This document shows, piece after piece, positions 1 through 6,838 of a DNA stretch of 15,151 bases. The DNA lies in the NCBI GenBank assembly GCA_934597585.1, contig CAKTSA010000035.1, positions 1 to 15,151 of the forward strand, in the 5' to 3' direction. A program made the translations under genes and the position numbers. The notes beneath the pieces are model-generated. The model was given only the letters and a program-made list of their open reading frames with translations. It was not told the DNA's origin and did not search any database. Source of the DNA: an uncultured Oscillospiraceae bacterium. Its GTDB lineage: Bacteria > Bacillota > Clostridia > Oscillospirales > Oscillospiraceae. Every line of letters begins with the position of its first letter. Position 1 is the stretch's first letter.

Positions 1-8
1 TCCATGTA

Positions 9-50
9 AACACCCCCGTTTCTTCTATTATAGCAGAAACAGGGGCGTTT
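9..50. terminator. Imperfect hairpin at the left window edge
   Basis: Positions 9-23 pair with 35-50 around an AT-rich loop, with two mismatches, and the stem is followed by a loose T-rich stretch. It probably terminates a gene that lies left of the window. The AACACCCCCG arm resembles the terminator arms at 14512 and 14615, so this may be a terminator style of this genome. Confidence 0.4.
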
Positions 51-71
51 GGGTAGTTTTTTGACAGACTG

Positions 72-108
72 AAAAAACCTCGTAACCTTGGTGGTTACGA
101 GGTTTTTT
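72..108. terminator. Perfect hairpin, left copy of a duplicated terminator-like repeat
   Basis: Positions 72-87 and 93-108 form a perfect 16-bp stem with the loop TTGGT. The A-run on one side and T-run on the other make it terminator-like in both directions. The 34 bp at 74-107 recur exactly, in the same orientation, at 1111-1144, after the nuclease-fold gene. From 109 to about 294 no convincing gene is visible. Confidence 0.7.
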
Positions 109-239
109 ATATCTGCGGCAGCTCCTGTGTTGCTTTGAAGCGCGCAACAATCTGCCAAATGGGTACATATTTTGCCGGATATCCTTTTGTGCTTGCCCAA
201 TAACGATCATTTTGTTGACAATTTGCACAGAAAAAAATC

Positions 240-252
240 CTAACATTGTTAG
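240..252. promoter_or_regulatory. 13-bp palindrome, possible operator
   Basis: CTAACA and TGTTAG flank a single T, a perfect palindrome of the size bound by small helix-turn-helix repressors. It lies just downstream of a TTGACA hexamer (215-220), whose nearest -10-like partner, TAACAT (241-246), is 20 bp away, too far for a good promoter. A TATACT (285-290) lies further down without a good -35. A regulatory role is inferred from position only. Confidence 0.25.
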
Positions 253-306
253 AAATGACACTACCCATTTTGCGTACTTTTGGATATACTAAGGGTGACA
301 GGAGAC

Positions 307-402
307 ATGAGCTTCTGCCTGAACGGTGAAGCGGTTGGCGTTCCGATGGCGTTGAGCCGTGGAGTTCTCGGAGGGGTTTTGCAACAACCTCAAGTCGGAT
401 AG
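307..402 (+). CDS. Possible 31-aa leader peptide ORF
   Basis: An ATG at 307 opens a 31-codon frame (starting MSFCLNGEAVG) ending in TAG at 402. The same frame can also begin at GTG 295, giving 35 residues. GGAG at 301-304 is only two bases from the ATG, so initiation there would be poor, while AAGGG at 291-295 abuts the GTG. The ORF is followed by a strong intrinsic terminator and then directly by the nuclease-fold gene. That arrangement would suit either a leader peptide in an attenuator or a short untranslated RNA. I do not recognise the peptide, and coding is uncertain. Confidence 0.3.
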   Translation: MSFCLNGEAVGVPMALSRGVLGGVLQQPQVG

Positions 403-429
403 GCTGAAAGGCCGAAAGAAAATGCAACG

Positions 430-465
430 AAGGAGCCCTGCCAAAACAGCAGGGCTCCTTTTGTT
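430..465 (+). terminator. Strong intrinsic terminator upstream of the nuclease-fold gene
   Basis: A perfect 12-bp stem (430-441 with 449-460) with a 7-nt loop runs into TTGTTT. It ends any transcript started in the 285-300 region. The next start codon is only 31 bp beyond it, which leaves little room for a complete promoter of its own and suggests conditional read-through. Confidence 0.8.
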
Positions 466-496
466 TACATCGATCAAGCGAAAAAGAGCATAAGGG

Positions 497-1072
497 ATGG
501 ATGATATACAGTCTGCGGCCCTTGCGATAGAGCGGCTGAAGAATTGCGTATACGAGATAACTTTAGGACGTAAAGGAAAACTGACCAGGATCATACTTGC
601 GTTTACCGAAGATGACCTGCATCATTTGGCGGGCCTGCACAAGCTTGTCGATATTGAACAGATCCGTAGCGGTAAGCGTTCACGTATCTATGAAAGCATT
701 TTGTCCGGAACGATTACAGGAGATTTCCTGAAAAAGAGTACCAAATATCACGAGATAGAAGCAAGAATCCAAGCCCTTATGTATCTCGAAGATATGCTTG
801 ATGGTGACCAACTGTATTTCAAATATGATCCGCGGAAAAGGGCATTTTCACGAATCGAAGCGGACTATCTGGTCTCTGGCAAGGCGAATAACACGCCGGT
901 GTATTTGTTTCTTGGCAACAGAAGCGATGATACATATTACTGCCGGTCTTTCTTCCCACAGGAAAGAGTAGACTACGCAGAGGGACTTCCCAAATATACG
1001 CTGCTGCGGAAGGTCAAAATCAATCGGACAGACGGTACGCGGACAGTCCAATTTGACCGCCTCTCAGAATAG
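497..1072 (+). CDS. PBECR4-like nuclease-fold protein, mobile-element associated
   Basis: This encodes a 191-residue soluble protein with no signal peptide or membrane segment. An N-terminal helical part (1-35) leads to FTEDDLHHLAGLHKL (about 36-50). The C-terminal half holds the strand-rich stretch VYLFLGNR (about 134-141), then YYCRSFFPQ, DYAEGLPKYTLLRK and a closing QFDRL. From memory of the family this matches PBECR4, one of the phage Barnase-EndoU-ColicinE5/D-RelE-like nuclease-fold domains found in Firmicutes phages and conjugative elements. Catalysis is predicted from fold only; its conserved histidines and arginines are candidates. An in-frame stop lies just upstream, so 497 is the first possible ATG. 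The ribosome binding site is poor: AAGGG touches the start codon. No antitoxin or immunity gene is visible beside it. Base composition is lower in GC than the core genes. The reading frame is secure; the family call is moderately so. Confidence 0.8.
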   Translation: MDDIQSAALAIERLKNCVYEITLGRKGKLTRIILAFTEDDLHHLAGLHKLVDIEQIRSGKRSRIYESILSGTITGDFLKKSTKYHEIEARIQALMYLEDMLDGDQLYFKYDPRKRAFSRIEADYLVSGKANNTPVYLFLGNRSDDTYYCRSFFPQERVDYAEGLPKYTLLRKVKINRTDGTRTVQFDRLSE

Positions 1073-1110
1073 GTATTTCTCATTTCCGCGTCCCCATTTA
1101 CCTCCAGATG

Positions 1111-1144
1111 AAAACCTCGTAACCTTGGTGGTTACGAGGTTTTT
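1111..1144. terminator. Terminator of the nuclease-fold gene, right copy of the repeat
   Basis: A perfect stem (AAAACCTCGTAACC against its complement, loop TTGGT) begins 39 bp after the nuclease-fold stop and ends in five T's. It is an exact copy of 74-107. The two copies bracket the gene in direct orientation. Confidence 0.8.
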
Positions 1145-1177
1145 CTTATGTTGCTCACCTCCCCCTGCGATCTTGTG

Positions 1178-1206
1178 TTGCAATTCTGGGGCGGCTGTGG
1201 TATGAT
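1178..1206 (+). promoter_or_regulatory. Sigma-A promoter of the surface protein gene
   Basis: TTGCAA (1178-1183) and TATGAT (1201-1206) are separated by exactly 17 bp, and the -10 is extended by TG at 1198-1199. The predicted transcript would start near 1213, about 27 nt before the chosen start codon. Confidence 0.75.
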
Positions 1207-1207
1207 A

Positions 1208-1223
1208 TTGGTACATATACCAA
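1208..1223. promoter_or_regulatory. Inverted repeat across the predicted transcription start
   Basis: TTGGTA and TACCAA flank CATA, placing a 16-bp near-palindrome immediately after the -10 box, where a bound repressor would block initiation. The regulator is unknown. Confidence 0.35.
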
Positions 1224-1239
1224 AATGGAGGGAGCGACG

Positions 1240-4200
1240 ATGATGAGGAAGCGATTACTCAGCGGGCTGTTGGTGCTGGTGATGGTGCTGTCGCTGCTGC
1301 CGGTGGCGGCCTTTGCCGCGGGCGGCACGGAGGAAGCGGCAGAGACGCCGGTGTGCAGCTGCCAGGCCGCCTGCACGGCGGAGACCATGGACGCGGACTG
1401 CGCCGTATGCGGCGCGGAGGGCGCTGCGGCGGAGGGCTGCGGCCAGTACGCACCAGTAAAGGACGGCCAGGCCAACGGGGCTGCCGATGCCCCGGAGAAG
1501 GACCAGGGCGATGCGCCTGACGGTGCCCCGGCGGAAAAGGGGCAGGCCGAAGAGCCTGTAGACGCCGCGGTCATAACCGCGGCGGACGAGCAGATTCTGC
1601 TCGCCGCAGCCGCGCCCGGCAGCGCTGTCACGCTGAACAGCACCCCTGTTTCTGCCATGCAGAACGGCATCGGCGGCATCCACGGCTATGACGCCAACAA
1701 CGGCTACAGCTACATCTACTACGGCACATACAACAACCCCATCAAATGGCGGGTTTTGGACGACCAGACCAACACCGGGGAAAGCGGCCTTTTCCTGCTC
1801 TCCGATGCGCTGCTTGGGACAGGCTGGTACGGAGGCGTGTATTTTGATAACAGCGGAAATGACAGCAACGCATGGCAAAGCAGTACGGCGAAAACGTGGT
1901 GCAATGACTTTTATGGCAGAAGTTTTTCCAACGGCGAGCAGGGTGCGGTGCTTGCAACCACGAAAAGCGATGAAGCATTTACCAGAGGTACCGGTGGCAT
2001 ATCATTTGCCGCCTCTGAAAATATCCTAAACGGGGACAAGGTATTTTTCCTCTCGGCAGAGGAAGCGGAAAACAGCGCATACGGTTTTACCGATGACAAT
2101 GCGCGTATTGCCAATTATGGCAATAGCGCCGGTGTGTGGTGGCTTCGCTCGCCTTACACAATCTTTACCAATTATGCGGGCGTGGTCTTCGGCGATGGGC
2201 CTGTGTACCTTTACGTCGTGAGCGGTGTCTGGGCGGCTCGTCCCGCTTTTAACTTAAATCTGAACTCTGTCCTCTTCACATCTGCCGCCGTAGGCGGAAA
2301 GCCTGACGGAGGCTTGACCCCGATTTCCGAATACACTGGAAACGAATGGAAGCTGACGTTGAAGGACAGCAACCGCAATTTTGCCGTAACGGAAACAACC
2401 GTCAGCGGCGACCCCGGCGATACCGTTACGCTGCATTACACCGGGGCGACCGCAGGGATAAATGAATATATCTCTGTCATCCTTGCGGATAACAGCGGCG
2501 CACAGTATTATGGCAGAGTAGCGCAGCCTACTGCCGAAAACGGAACGGTTGAAATCAAAATCCCATCTGACATTGCACCGGGCGACTATACCCTGAAGGT
2601 ATTCAATGAACAGTATAACGGTGATTATCATACCGATTACGCAAGTAATTTCACAGACATTGCGCTGACGGTGGAAAATCAGCCTGACGAACAGTTCACC
2701 CTTACCCCCGGCGGCAGATATTACTTCGATCTGTCAGCGGTGGAAATGCCCGGCACAACGCTCGAGACGCTGCCGGACAAAACGCTGCATTATGTGCCGT
2801 TTACATATGTGGGTACGGTGGATGCCTATTCGATGGAAAATGAAACCGATACCGCCAAGCAGCCCTACGAGCACAGCCTTTTTATTGCGGACTATAACGT
2901 GAAATGTTCTTTGCAGCGGGAGACGTTGGCAGAAATGAACCTGATTTATGGCCAGACCTATACAGCGAGTAACGTGAACTATACGCTCCGCGCCCCATCT
3001 GTTGGAGACCATCACCGTAATGAAGGAGAAGGCTCTGGTCTTGCACCAATTGACAATGAATGGGATACGATCTATCAGAAGTCAGCCGATTATATCAAAA
3101 ACTGGTATAAAATGCGCTCTTTCGGCCAGGATATAGGTACTGGGAATGTCGAGGGAATGTATCTATCTCGTGGTGGACACTTCGCTGCACAGGCTACATT
3201 TTGGGCAAGGCCAACCCTTCCGGGGCGGGACATTGGTTTCCGTCCCGTCCTTGAGCTGCCGGCAGGTCTCGCCGCCGACAGCCTGAAAATAGTAGAGCTG
3301 CTAACGGGTGAATTTATGCCCGGCGAGCAGAAGAACTGGATCAACATTATCGTGAAAAAGGGCGAGAGCTTCAAAGCTCCCTCTGCCGAGGGGCTGCCCC
3401 GACCGAAGGGCGTTTCGGAAGACGCGCAGCTGTGGTGGGAAGATGAAAACGGCAACTACTACAAGCCCGGCGCTGCCGTTCCGGCGAATGTTTCGAAGCT
3501 TTACGCTCAATGGGGCGGCTTCGGTCTGCTTCTGAAGCGTGGCGATAATGTAGTGGAGGTCACGCCGGACAATTATACCGATATTTTCGGCGACGGAAGC
3601 GCATCTTTTGTTTTACCGAAGGGTGAAACTTTTGATGACCTTATCAACTATTCTCGTCTGAACGAGGCGGAGCGTCATAAAATCTATTCGACCGGCAAGT
3701 ACGGTGAGAATATCTTCCCGAATCTGAAGCTGAAGAATGCAGAGCTGACCTCCGTGACGCTGAACAACAGATACATTGAACAGGTAAGTCCGTTCTTTAT
3801 CACGCTGGACGGAAAGAATACCATCGGAAGCCTGAGTGGAGTTAGGGGAAGATCGATGACTCTTTCCATTCTCGGCGGCGGCACGCTGGCGCTGAACAGC
3901 ATATCGGACTTTGGTGTCTACGCCCAGAACGATGTCAGCGTTACGATAGCGGACGCCCTGAACGTGGGTCGCCTTTATATGTTCAGCGGTTCACTCACCG
4001 TAACGGACGATACGCAGGCTGTGACGCTGGGAGATATCTTCGACGGATACTATCCGCTTGATGTAAGGGTATTTGCCGGGAATTCGGCGCAGGACGCCGT
4101 GGAAGTTACGGGATGGCAGCTCTCCCCCGAGATGCAGGAACTGTATCGGCGCTTTTATGCGGGCGAAACGCTGACGAACGATGAAAACAGCGCTCTAAAA

Positions 4201-5094
4201 GCTGCAATCAAAAAGCAGTGGGATGTCATACGCACGCAGCTCTCCGGCAAGACCTATGCGCGCTTCACCCAGGCCTGGGATGTGACCTATCGGCCCGGCA
4301 CCAGCGGCACGGGCGACGCGGCGACGGACGTCAAGTTCTATGGCGACGCCCTCACCCTCCGCGACAAGCTGTTTACCCGCAGCGGCTACACCCAGACCGG
4401 CTGGGCCGCCGCGGACGGCGGTGAGAAGGTCTACGATTTCGGCGGCAGCTATGACAAGAATCAGGCGCTGACCCTCTATCCCGTGTGGCAGCGGGACACC
4501 TACGCCATCACCTACGACCTGGACGGCGGCACGGCAGCCGAGGGCAACCCCGACAGCTACACCGTCGAGACGGAGACCATCACCCTGAAGAATCCCACCC
4601 GGCCCGGCTTCACCTTCACCGGCTGGAGCGGCACGGGGCTGACGGGCGAGAACAACACGACCGTCACCATTGAGAAGGGCAGCACCGGCGACCGGGCCTA
4701 TAAGGCCCACTGGCGCTTCAACCCCACCAGCACCGGCGGCGGCTTCGGCAGCAGCACCAGCACCATCGGGGCCACAGCCGGCACCGGCGGCACCATCTCC
4801 CCCGCCGGCAGCGTCAGCGTCCGCCGGGGCCAGGACCAGACCTTTACCATCACCCCCGACAAGGGCTACGCCATCGCTGACGTCAAGGTCGACGGCAAGA
4901 GCGTGGGCGCCGTGACCAGCTACACCTTCCGGAACGTCACCGCCGGCCACACCATCCAGGCCACCTTCGTCAGGACCACCGCCAGCGCCAACACCGCCGA
5001 CGGCAGTGATCTCCCCCTGTGGAGCGCCCTGCTGCTCATGAGCACCCTCAGCCTGGCCGGCGCTGTCCTCTATCAGAAAAAACGCGCAAGGTAA
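1240..5094 (+). CDS. Large secreted, cell-wall-type mosaic surface protein with DUF6273-like and InlB/Listeria-Bacteroides repeats
   Basis: This encodes a 1284-aa protein. The start at 1240 is preferred because GGAGGGAG (1227-1234) sits upstream at good spacing; ATG 1225 would overlap that site. In order: Sec signal peptide with cleavage after AAFA (residue 26); a short Cys-rich segment (39-69, CSC...CAVC); a DUF6273-like domain (about 137-348, with KWRVLDD, WWLRSPY and RPAFNLNL); an Ig-like strand-rich segment (361-479); a second diverged DUF6273-like domain (487-676, ending FRPVLELP); an InlB-like repeat (about 684-759); a beta-rich region (about 834-947); two Listeria-Bacteroides repeats (about 1012-1160, with YDLDGGT and GFTFTGW); a Gly/Ser linker; a bacterial repeat domain (1177-1246); and a C-terminal hydrophobic segment with KKRAR. 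NTADGSDLPLW before that segment resembles degenerate sortase signals of gut clostridia. The ligand is unknown; adhesion or glycan binding is inferred. The middle is clearly less GC-biased than the last 800 bp, suggesting domain shuffling. Confidence 0.9.
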   Translation: MMRKRLLSGLLVLVMVLSLLPVAAFAAGGTEEAAETPVCSCQAACTAETMDADCAVCGAEGAAAEGCGQYAPVKDGQANGAADAPEKDQGDAPDGAPAEKGQAEEPVDAAVITAADEQILLAAAAPGSAVTLNSTPVSAMQNGIGGIHGYDANNGYSYIYYGTYNNPIKWRVLDDQTNTGESGLFLLSDALLGTGWYGGVYFDNSGNDSNAWQSSTAKTWCNDFYGRSFSNGEQGAVLATTKSDEAFTRGTGGISFAASENILNGDKVFFLSAEEAENSAYGFTDDNARIANYGNSAGVWWLRSPYTIFTNYAGVVFGDGPVYLYVVSGVWAARPAFNLNLNSVLFTSAAVGGKPDGGLTPISEYTGNEWKLTLKDSNRNFAVTETTVSGDPGDTVTLHYTGATAGINEYISVILADNSGAQYYGRVAQPTAENGTVEIKIPSDIAPGDYTLKVFNEQYNGDYHTDYASNFTDIALTVENQPDEQFTLTPGGRYYFDLSAVEMPGTTLETLPDKTLHYVPFTYVGTVDAYSMENETDTAKQPYEHSLFIADYNVKCSLQRETLAEMNLIYGQTYTASNVNYTLRAPSVGDHHRNEGEGSGLAPIDNEWDTIYQKSADYIKNWYKMRSFGQDIGTGNVEGMYLSRGGHFAAQATFWARPTLPGRDIGFRPVLELPAGLAADSLKIVELLTGEFMPGEQKNWINIIVKKGESFKAPSAEGLPRPKGVSEDAQLWWEDENGNYYKPGAAVPANVSKLYAQWGGFGLLLKRGDNVVEVTPDNYTDIFGDGSASFVLPKGETFDDLINYSRLNEAERHKIYSTGKYGENIFPNLKLKNAELTSVTLNNRYIEQVSPFFITLDGKNTIGSLSGVRGRSMTLSILGGGTLALNSISDFGVYAQNDVSVTIADALNVGRLYMFSGSLTVTDDTQAVTLGDIFDGYYPLDVRVFAGNSAQDAVEVTGWQLSPEMQELYRRFYAGETLTNDENSALKAAIKKQWDVIRTQLSGKTYARFTQAWDVTYRPGTSGTGDAATDVKFYGDALTLRDKLFTRSGYTQTGWAAADGGEKVYDFGGSYDKNQALTLYPVWQRDTYAITYDLDGGTAAEGNPDSYTVETETITLKNPTRPGFTFTGWSGTGLTGENNTTVTIEKGSTGDRAYKAHWRFNPTSTGGGFGSSTSTIGATAGTGGTISPAGSVSVRRGQDQTFTITPDKGYAIADVKVDGKSVGAVTSYTFRNVTAGHTIQATFVRTTASANTADGSDLPLWSALLLMSTLSLAGAVLYQKKRAR

Positions 5095-5110
5095 CAGGGC
5101 AACGATACAA

Positions 5111-5147
5111 ACAGCACAGCTTCCGGAGCGGAAGCTGTGCTGTTTTG
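5111..5147 (+). terminator. Terminator of the surface protein gene
   Basis: A perfect 14-bp stem (5111-5124 with 5130-5143) with a 5-nt loop is followed by TTT, 17 bp after the stop codon. Confidence 0.85.
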
Positions 5148-5182
5148 TTGGGGGCAGGGCATCTGGACACGCTGCCTACCAA

Positions 5183-5208
5183 AAAAACCACCCTGTCGGG
5201 TGGTTTTT
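5183..5208. terminator. Bidirectional terminator beside the tRNA fragment
   Basis: AAAAACCACCC (5183-5193) pairs with GGGTGGTTTTT (5198-5208) around a 4-nt loop. Read on the minus strand it sits immediately after the orphan tRNA-Thr 3' fragment. It is therefore probably the original terminator of the tRNA operon, left behind when the island separated it from the gene. Confidence 0.7.
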
Positions 5209-5209
5209 G

Positions 5210-5258
5210 TTTTGGAGCTGCTGGGCGGATTCGAACCGCCGACCTCATCCTTACCAAG
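5210..5258 (-). repeat. Orphan tRNA-Thr 3' fragment, putative distal attachment site
   Basis: These 49 bp are identical to 7697-7745, the part of tRNA-Thr running from the anticodon loop through the T arm and acceptor strand to the encoded CCA. Identity stops abruptly at 5259, and no 5' half of a tRNA follows. A 3' tRNA fragment directly repeated at the far end of an insert is the usual mark of tyrosine-recombinase integration into a tRNA gene. Confidence 0.85.
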
Positions 5259-5359
5259 TGATAAAAAGACCTCCAGCCGTTGGTATATAAGGCTTTGCGG
5301 GCATTTTTACCGCAAAAAGGATGAGGCCGGAAATTCTTTGCTCCATGTGTTCCGTCCGC

Positions 5360-5419
5360 GCATTTCCGCGTGTGGGTCACGGTGTGGGTCAGAGCCGCCG
5401 CCAGCACCGATGTGGGTCA
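5360..5419 (+). repeat. Left cluster of TGTGGGTCA repeats (arm-site-like)
   Basis: TGTGGGTCA occurs at 5371-5379, 5383-5391 and 5411-5419; the first two are spaced by 12 bp. The 36 bp at 5360-5395 match 7584-7619 at 34 positions. Paired short direct repeats near both attachment sites are what integrase N-terminal domains bind. The stretch 5259-5583 contains these repeats and a hairpin but no gene that I can support. Confidence 0.6.
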
Positions 5420-5489
5420 ACTTTCGGCGGCGTGGAAATCATTGTGTTTTGCACTACTGTAGGCAATAAGAGAATACTTTGGTAAAAGC

Positions 5490-5540
5490 ATAGAGCCACC
5501 AGCGAAGAACTGCGTTCCCGTCGGGTGGCTCTATCGTTTT
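5490..5540. terminator. Hairpin downstream of the 72-aa gene
   Basis: ATAGAGCCACC (5490-5500) pairs with 5524-5534 around a 23-nt loop that has its own small GAAC/GTTC stem. T-rich tails occur on both sides (CGTTTTG on plus, GCTTTTA on minus). It probably terminates the minus-strand 72-aa gene. Confidence 0.55.
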
Positions 5541-5555
5541 GTTGCAAATTTCCCG

Positions 5556-5576
5556 TATGGGTCAAAATGTGGGTCA
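5556..5576 (+). repeat. Second pair of arm-site-like repeats
   Basis: TATGGGTCA (5556-5564) and TGTGGGTCA (5568-5576) again have a 12-bp period. The pair lies immediately beyond the stop codon of the 72-aa gene. Confidence 0.55.
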
Positions 5577-5583
5577 ACGAACT

Positions 5584-5802
5584 TTATGACGCAAAGGAAG
5601 GCCGAACTTCTGACAGAGGCAGACCAAGCCGCTGTGCCCGGTCCCTCTCGTAAGTGACGCGGGTAACCTCTTCGATAAAAGCCTTTTCTTTCGGCGTGGC
5701 GCTGGCCCAACGTACATTGTACTTCTGGCACAGGCGGAAGAATATTTCATAAAAGCGTTCTCTCTCTGAATCTTTACGACAATACCACGCTGCGTACCTC
5801 AT
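5584..5802 (-). CDS. Small conserved-looking protein of the island (72 aa), function unknown
   Basis: This encodes a 72-residue soluble, helical, highly charged protein (MRYAAWYCRKDSERERFYEI at the start, ending LGLPLSEVRPSFAS). GGAAGGAG (5813-5820 on the minus strand) lies 10 nt before the ATG, a strong ribosome binding site that fixes the start. The start codon overlaps the stop of a 27-aa upstream ORF by ATGA, so the two are probably translationally coupled. I recall similar small hypothetical proteins in clostridial mobile regions, but cannot assign a function. The arm-site-like pair at 5556-5576 follows its stop, a position often held by recombination-associated genes, so a recombination directionality role is conceivable but unsupported. 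No cysteine cluster, DNA-binding motif or membrane segment is obvious. Confidence 0.7.
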   Translation of the reverse strand: MRYAAWYCRKDSERERFYEIFFRLCQKYNVRWASATPKEKAFIEEVTRVTYERDRAQRLGLPLSEVRPSFAS

Positions 5803-5882
5803 GCAAGTTTTACTCCTTCCGCCATGAGCGTATTATAAAAAGTAGGGCCAGCATCGAGTTTTTGCAACTCGTATGTATCCAT
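5799..5882 (-). CDS. 27-aa ORF coupled to the 72-aa gene, perhaps a gene remnant
   Basis: ATG at 5882-5880 opens a frame beginning MDTYELQKLDAGPTFYNTL. Its TGA overlaps the ATG of the next gene by four bases, and the next gene's ribosome binding site lies within its last codons. That overlap is typical of real operon junctions. No good ribosome binding site precedes it, and an in-frame TAG lies 30 bp upstream. It may therefore be the C-terminal end of a longer gene that was truncated. Function unknown. Confidence 0.45.
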   Translation of the reverse strand: MDTYELQKLDAGPTFYNTLMAEGVKLA

Positions 5883-6078
5883 AGCTTTGTTCAAGGTGCG
5901 ATGAAACTACACTACTGGGACTTTCCTTTGATAACAGATAACAAGTATACCACGAACGCGAGTATATCACAAGTTTTTACGATGCTCATATTTTGCGCTG
6001 GTGTAAACAAAGAAAGGTACAAAGCAGCGAATGAAAAAGGATGATTGGGACGAAGATGAATTCATGAGGACGCTAGTC

Positions 6079-6795
6079 TTATCCAATCGACGCCGACAGT
6101 ACATCGCCGGTGTAAATATCAATGGTCACGGTGGCGTATACAGAGCCGGTCGGAGTGCCGCCGCCGATCCAGTACTCTACCTCGGTGGTCACGATCGCTA
6201 CAGAACCAGAGTACTGGATCGAGGCCAAGTAGGATAAGACCCGCGTGTTGTTGATTTTCGAGCCGCTGGAGCGTGAGTAGTTATTTTCGTTCATCCACTG
6301 GGTGGCAAGCAAAGAGACTTTGAACTCATTGATTGACCGGAGCTTCGACTCGCTGAGGGCTTCGGCCTGTTCACCACCGTAGCCTCCGTTATTCCCATCA
6401 TAGTATTGCTGGTCACTGGGCCAGAGTTCCGCGTGTACCGCAAGCCAGATATCGTACCAGCCCGCTTCGCTGGCCTCTGCCGCGCTGATGCCGTACAGCA
6501 ACTCCTCGGTGGTGGGGTATTGCTCCTCTATCTCGGCACGGCGTTCAGGACCGGGATCGGATGACTCCATGAAATACAGATCCAGCCAATCCAACGCTCT
6601 GGGAACGCCTTGCTGGTAGGCGCTTTCCAGCGTGTCACCTAACACTTCCGTCTCCGCGATCTGCTTTGCCAATTCGAGCGGATCGTCCGGTTTGCTGAGC
6701 GTGTTATCCGCTGCGCCGGATGTCGTTCCAGTGCCGCAGGCAGAAAATACCAGCGCCATCAGGACTGTCAAAAAAATCATCGTAATTCGCTTCAT
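6079..6795 (-). CDS. Lipoprotein of unknown function (238 aa)
   Basis: The start at 6795 is chosen because AAGGAG lies 6 nt upstream; a longer frame opening at 6828 would run through that site. Residues 1-19 are a lipoprotein signal peptide and the lipobox FSAC places the lipidated cysteine at residue 20. The mature protein has a Gly/Thr/Ser linker, a helical acidic region with several tryptophans (DWLDLYF, GWYDIWLAVHAELW), a Tyr/Gly-rich turn (YYDGNNGGYGG), and a C-terminal strand-rich part (SVAIVTTEVEYWIGGG, YATVTIDIYTGDVLSASIG). It should be anchored on the outer face of the membrane. I do not recognise the family. It is cargo of the tRNA-Thr island and is followed by no obvious terminator. 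Confidence 0.85.
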   Translation of the reverse strand: MKRITMIFLTVLMALVFSACGTGTTSGAADNTLSKPDDPLELAKQIAETEVLGDTLESAYQQGVPRALDWLDLYFMESSDPGPERRAEIEEQYPTTEELLYGISAAEASEAGWYDIWLAVHAELWPSDQQYYDGNNGGYGGEQAEALSESKLRSINEFKVSLLATQWMNENNYSRSSGSKINNTRVLSYLASIQYSGSVAIVTTEVEYWIGGGTPTGSVYATVTIDIYTGDVLSASIG

Positions 6796-6838
6796 AATAT
6801 TCTCCTTCATAAAGGCTATTTTTAGCATGTGACTTGCC

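Noticed and set aside
107..427. Minus-strand 106-aa frame ending at the left hairpin
   Set aside because: It runs antisense through the short leader ORF, has no ribosome binding site, and I recognise no protein in it. Its last ~50 codons could be a relic, but nothing supports that.
4195..4950. Minus-strand 251-aa frame inside the surface protein
   Set aside because: Low-complexity Gly/Ala/Val translation antisense to G/C-ending codons; no ribosome binding site.
5137..5469. Plus-strand frame containing ELLGGFEPPTSSLP
   Set aside because: This is the antisense of a tRNA 3' end, a well-known spurious protein motif. The frame crosses a terminator, the tRNA fragment and the repeat cluster.
6031..6237. 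Plus-strand 68-aa frame starting MKKDDWDEDEF
   Set aside because: The first 16 codons look gene-like with a weak AAAGG site upstream, but the rest is antisense to the lipoprotein gene. At most it is the start of a truncated gene.
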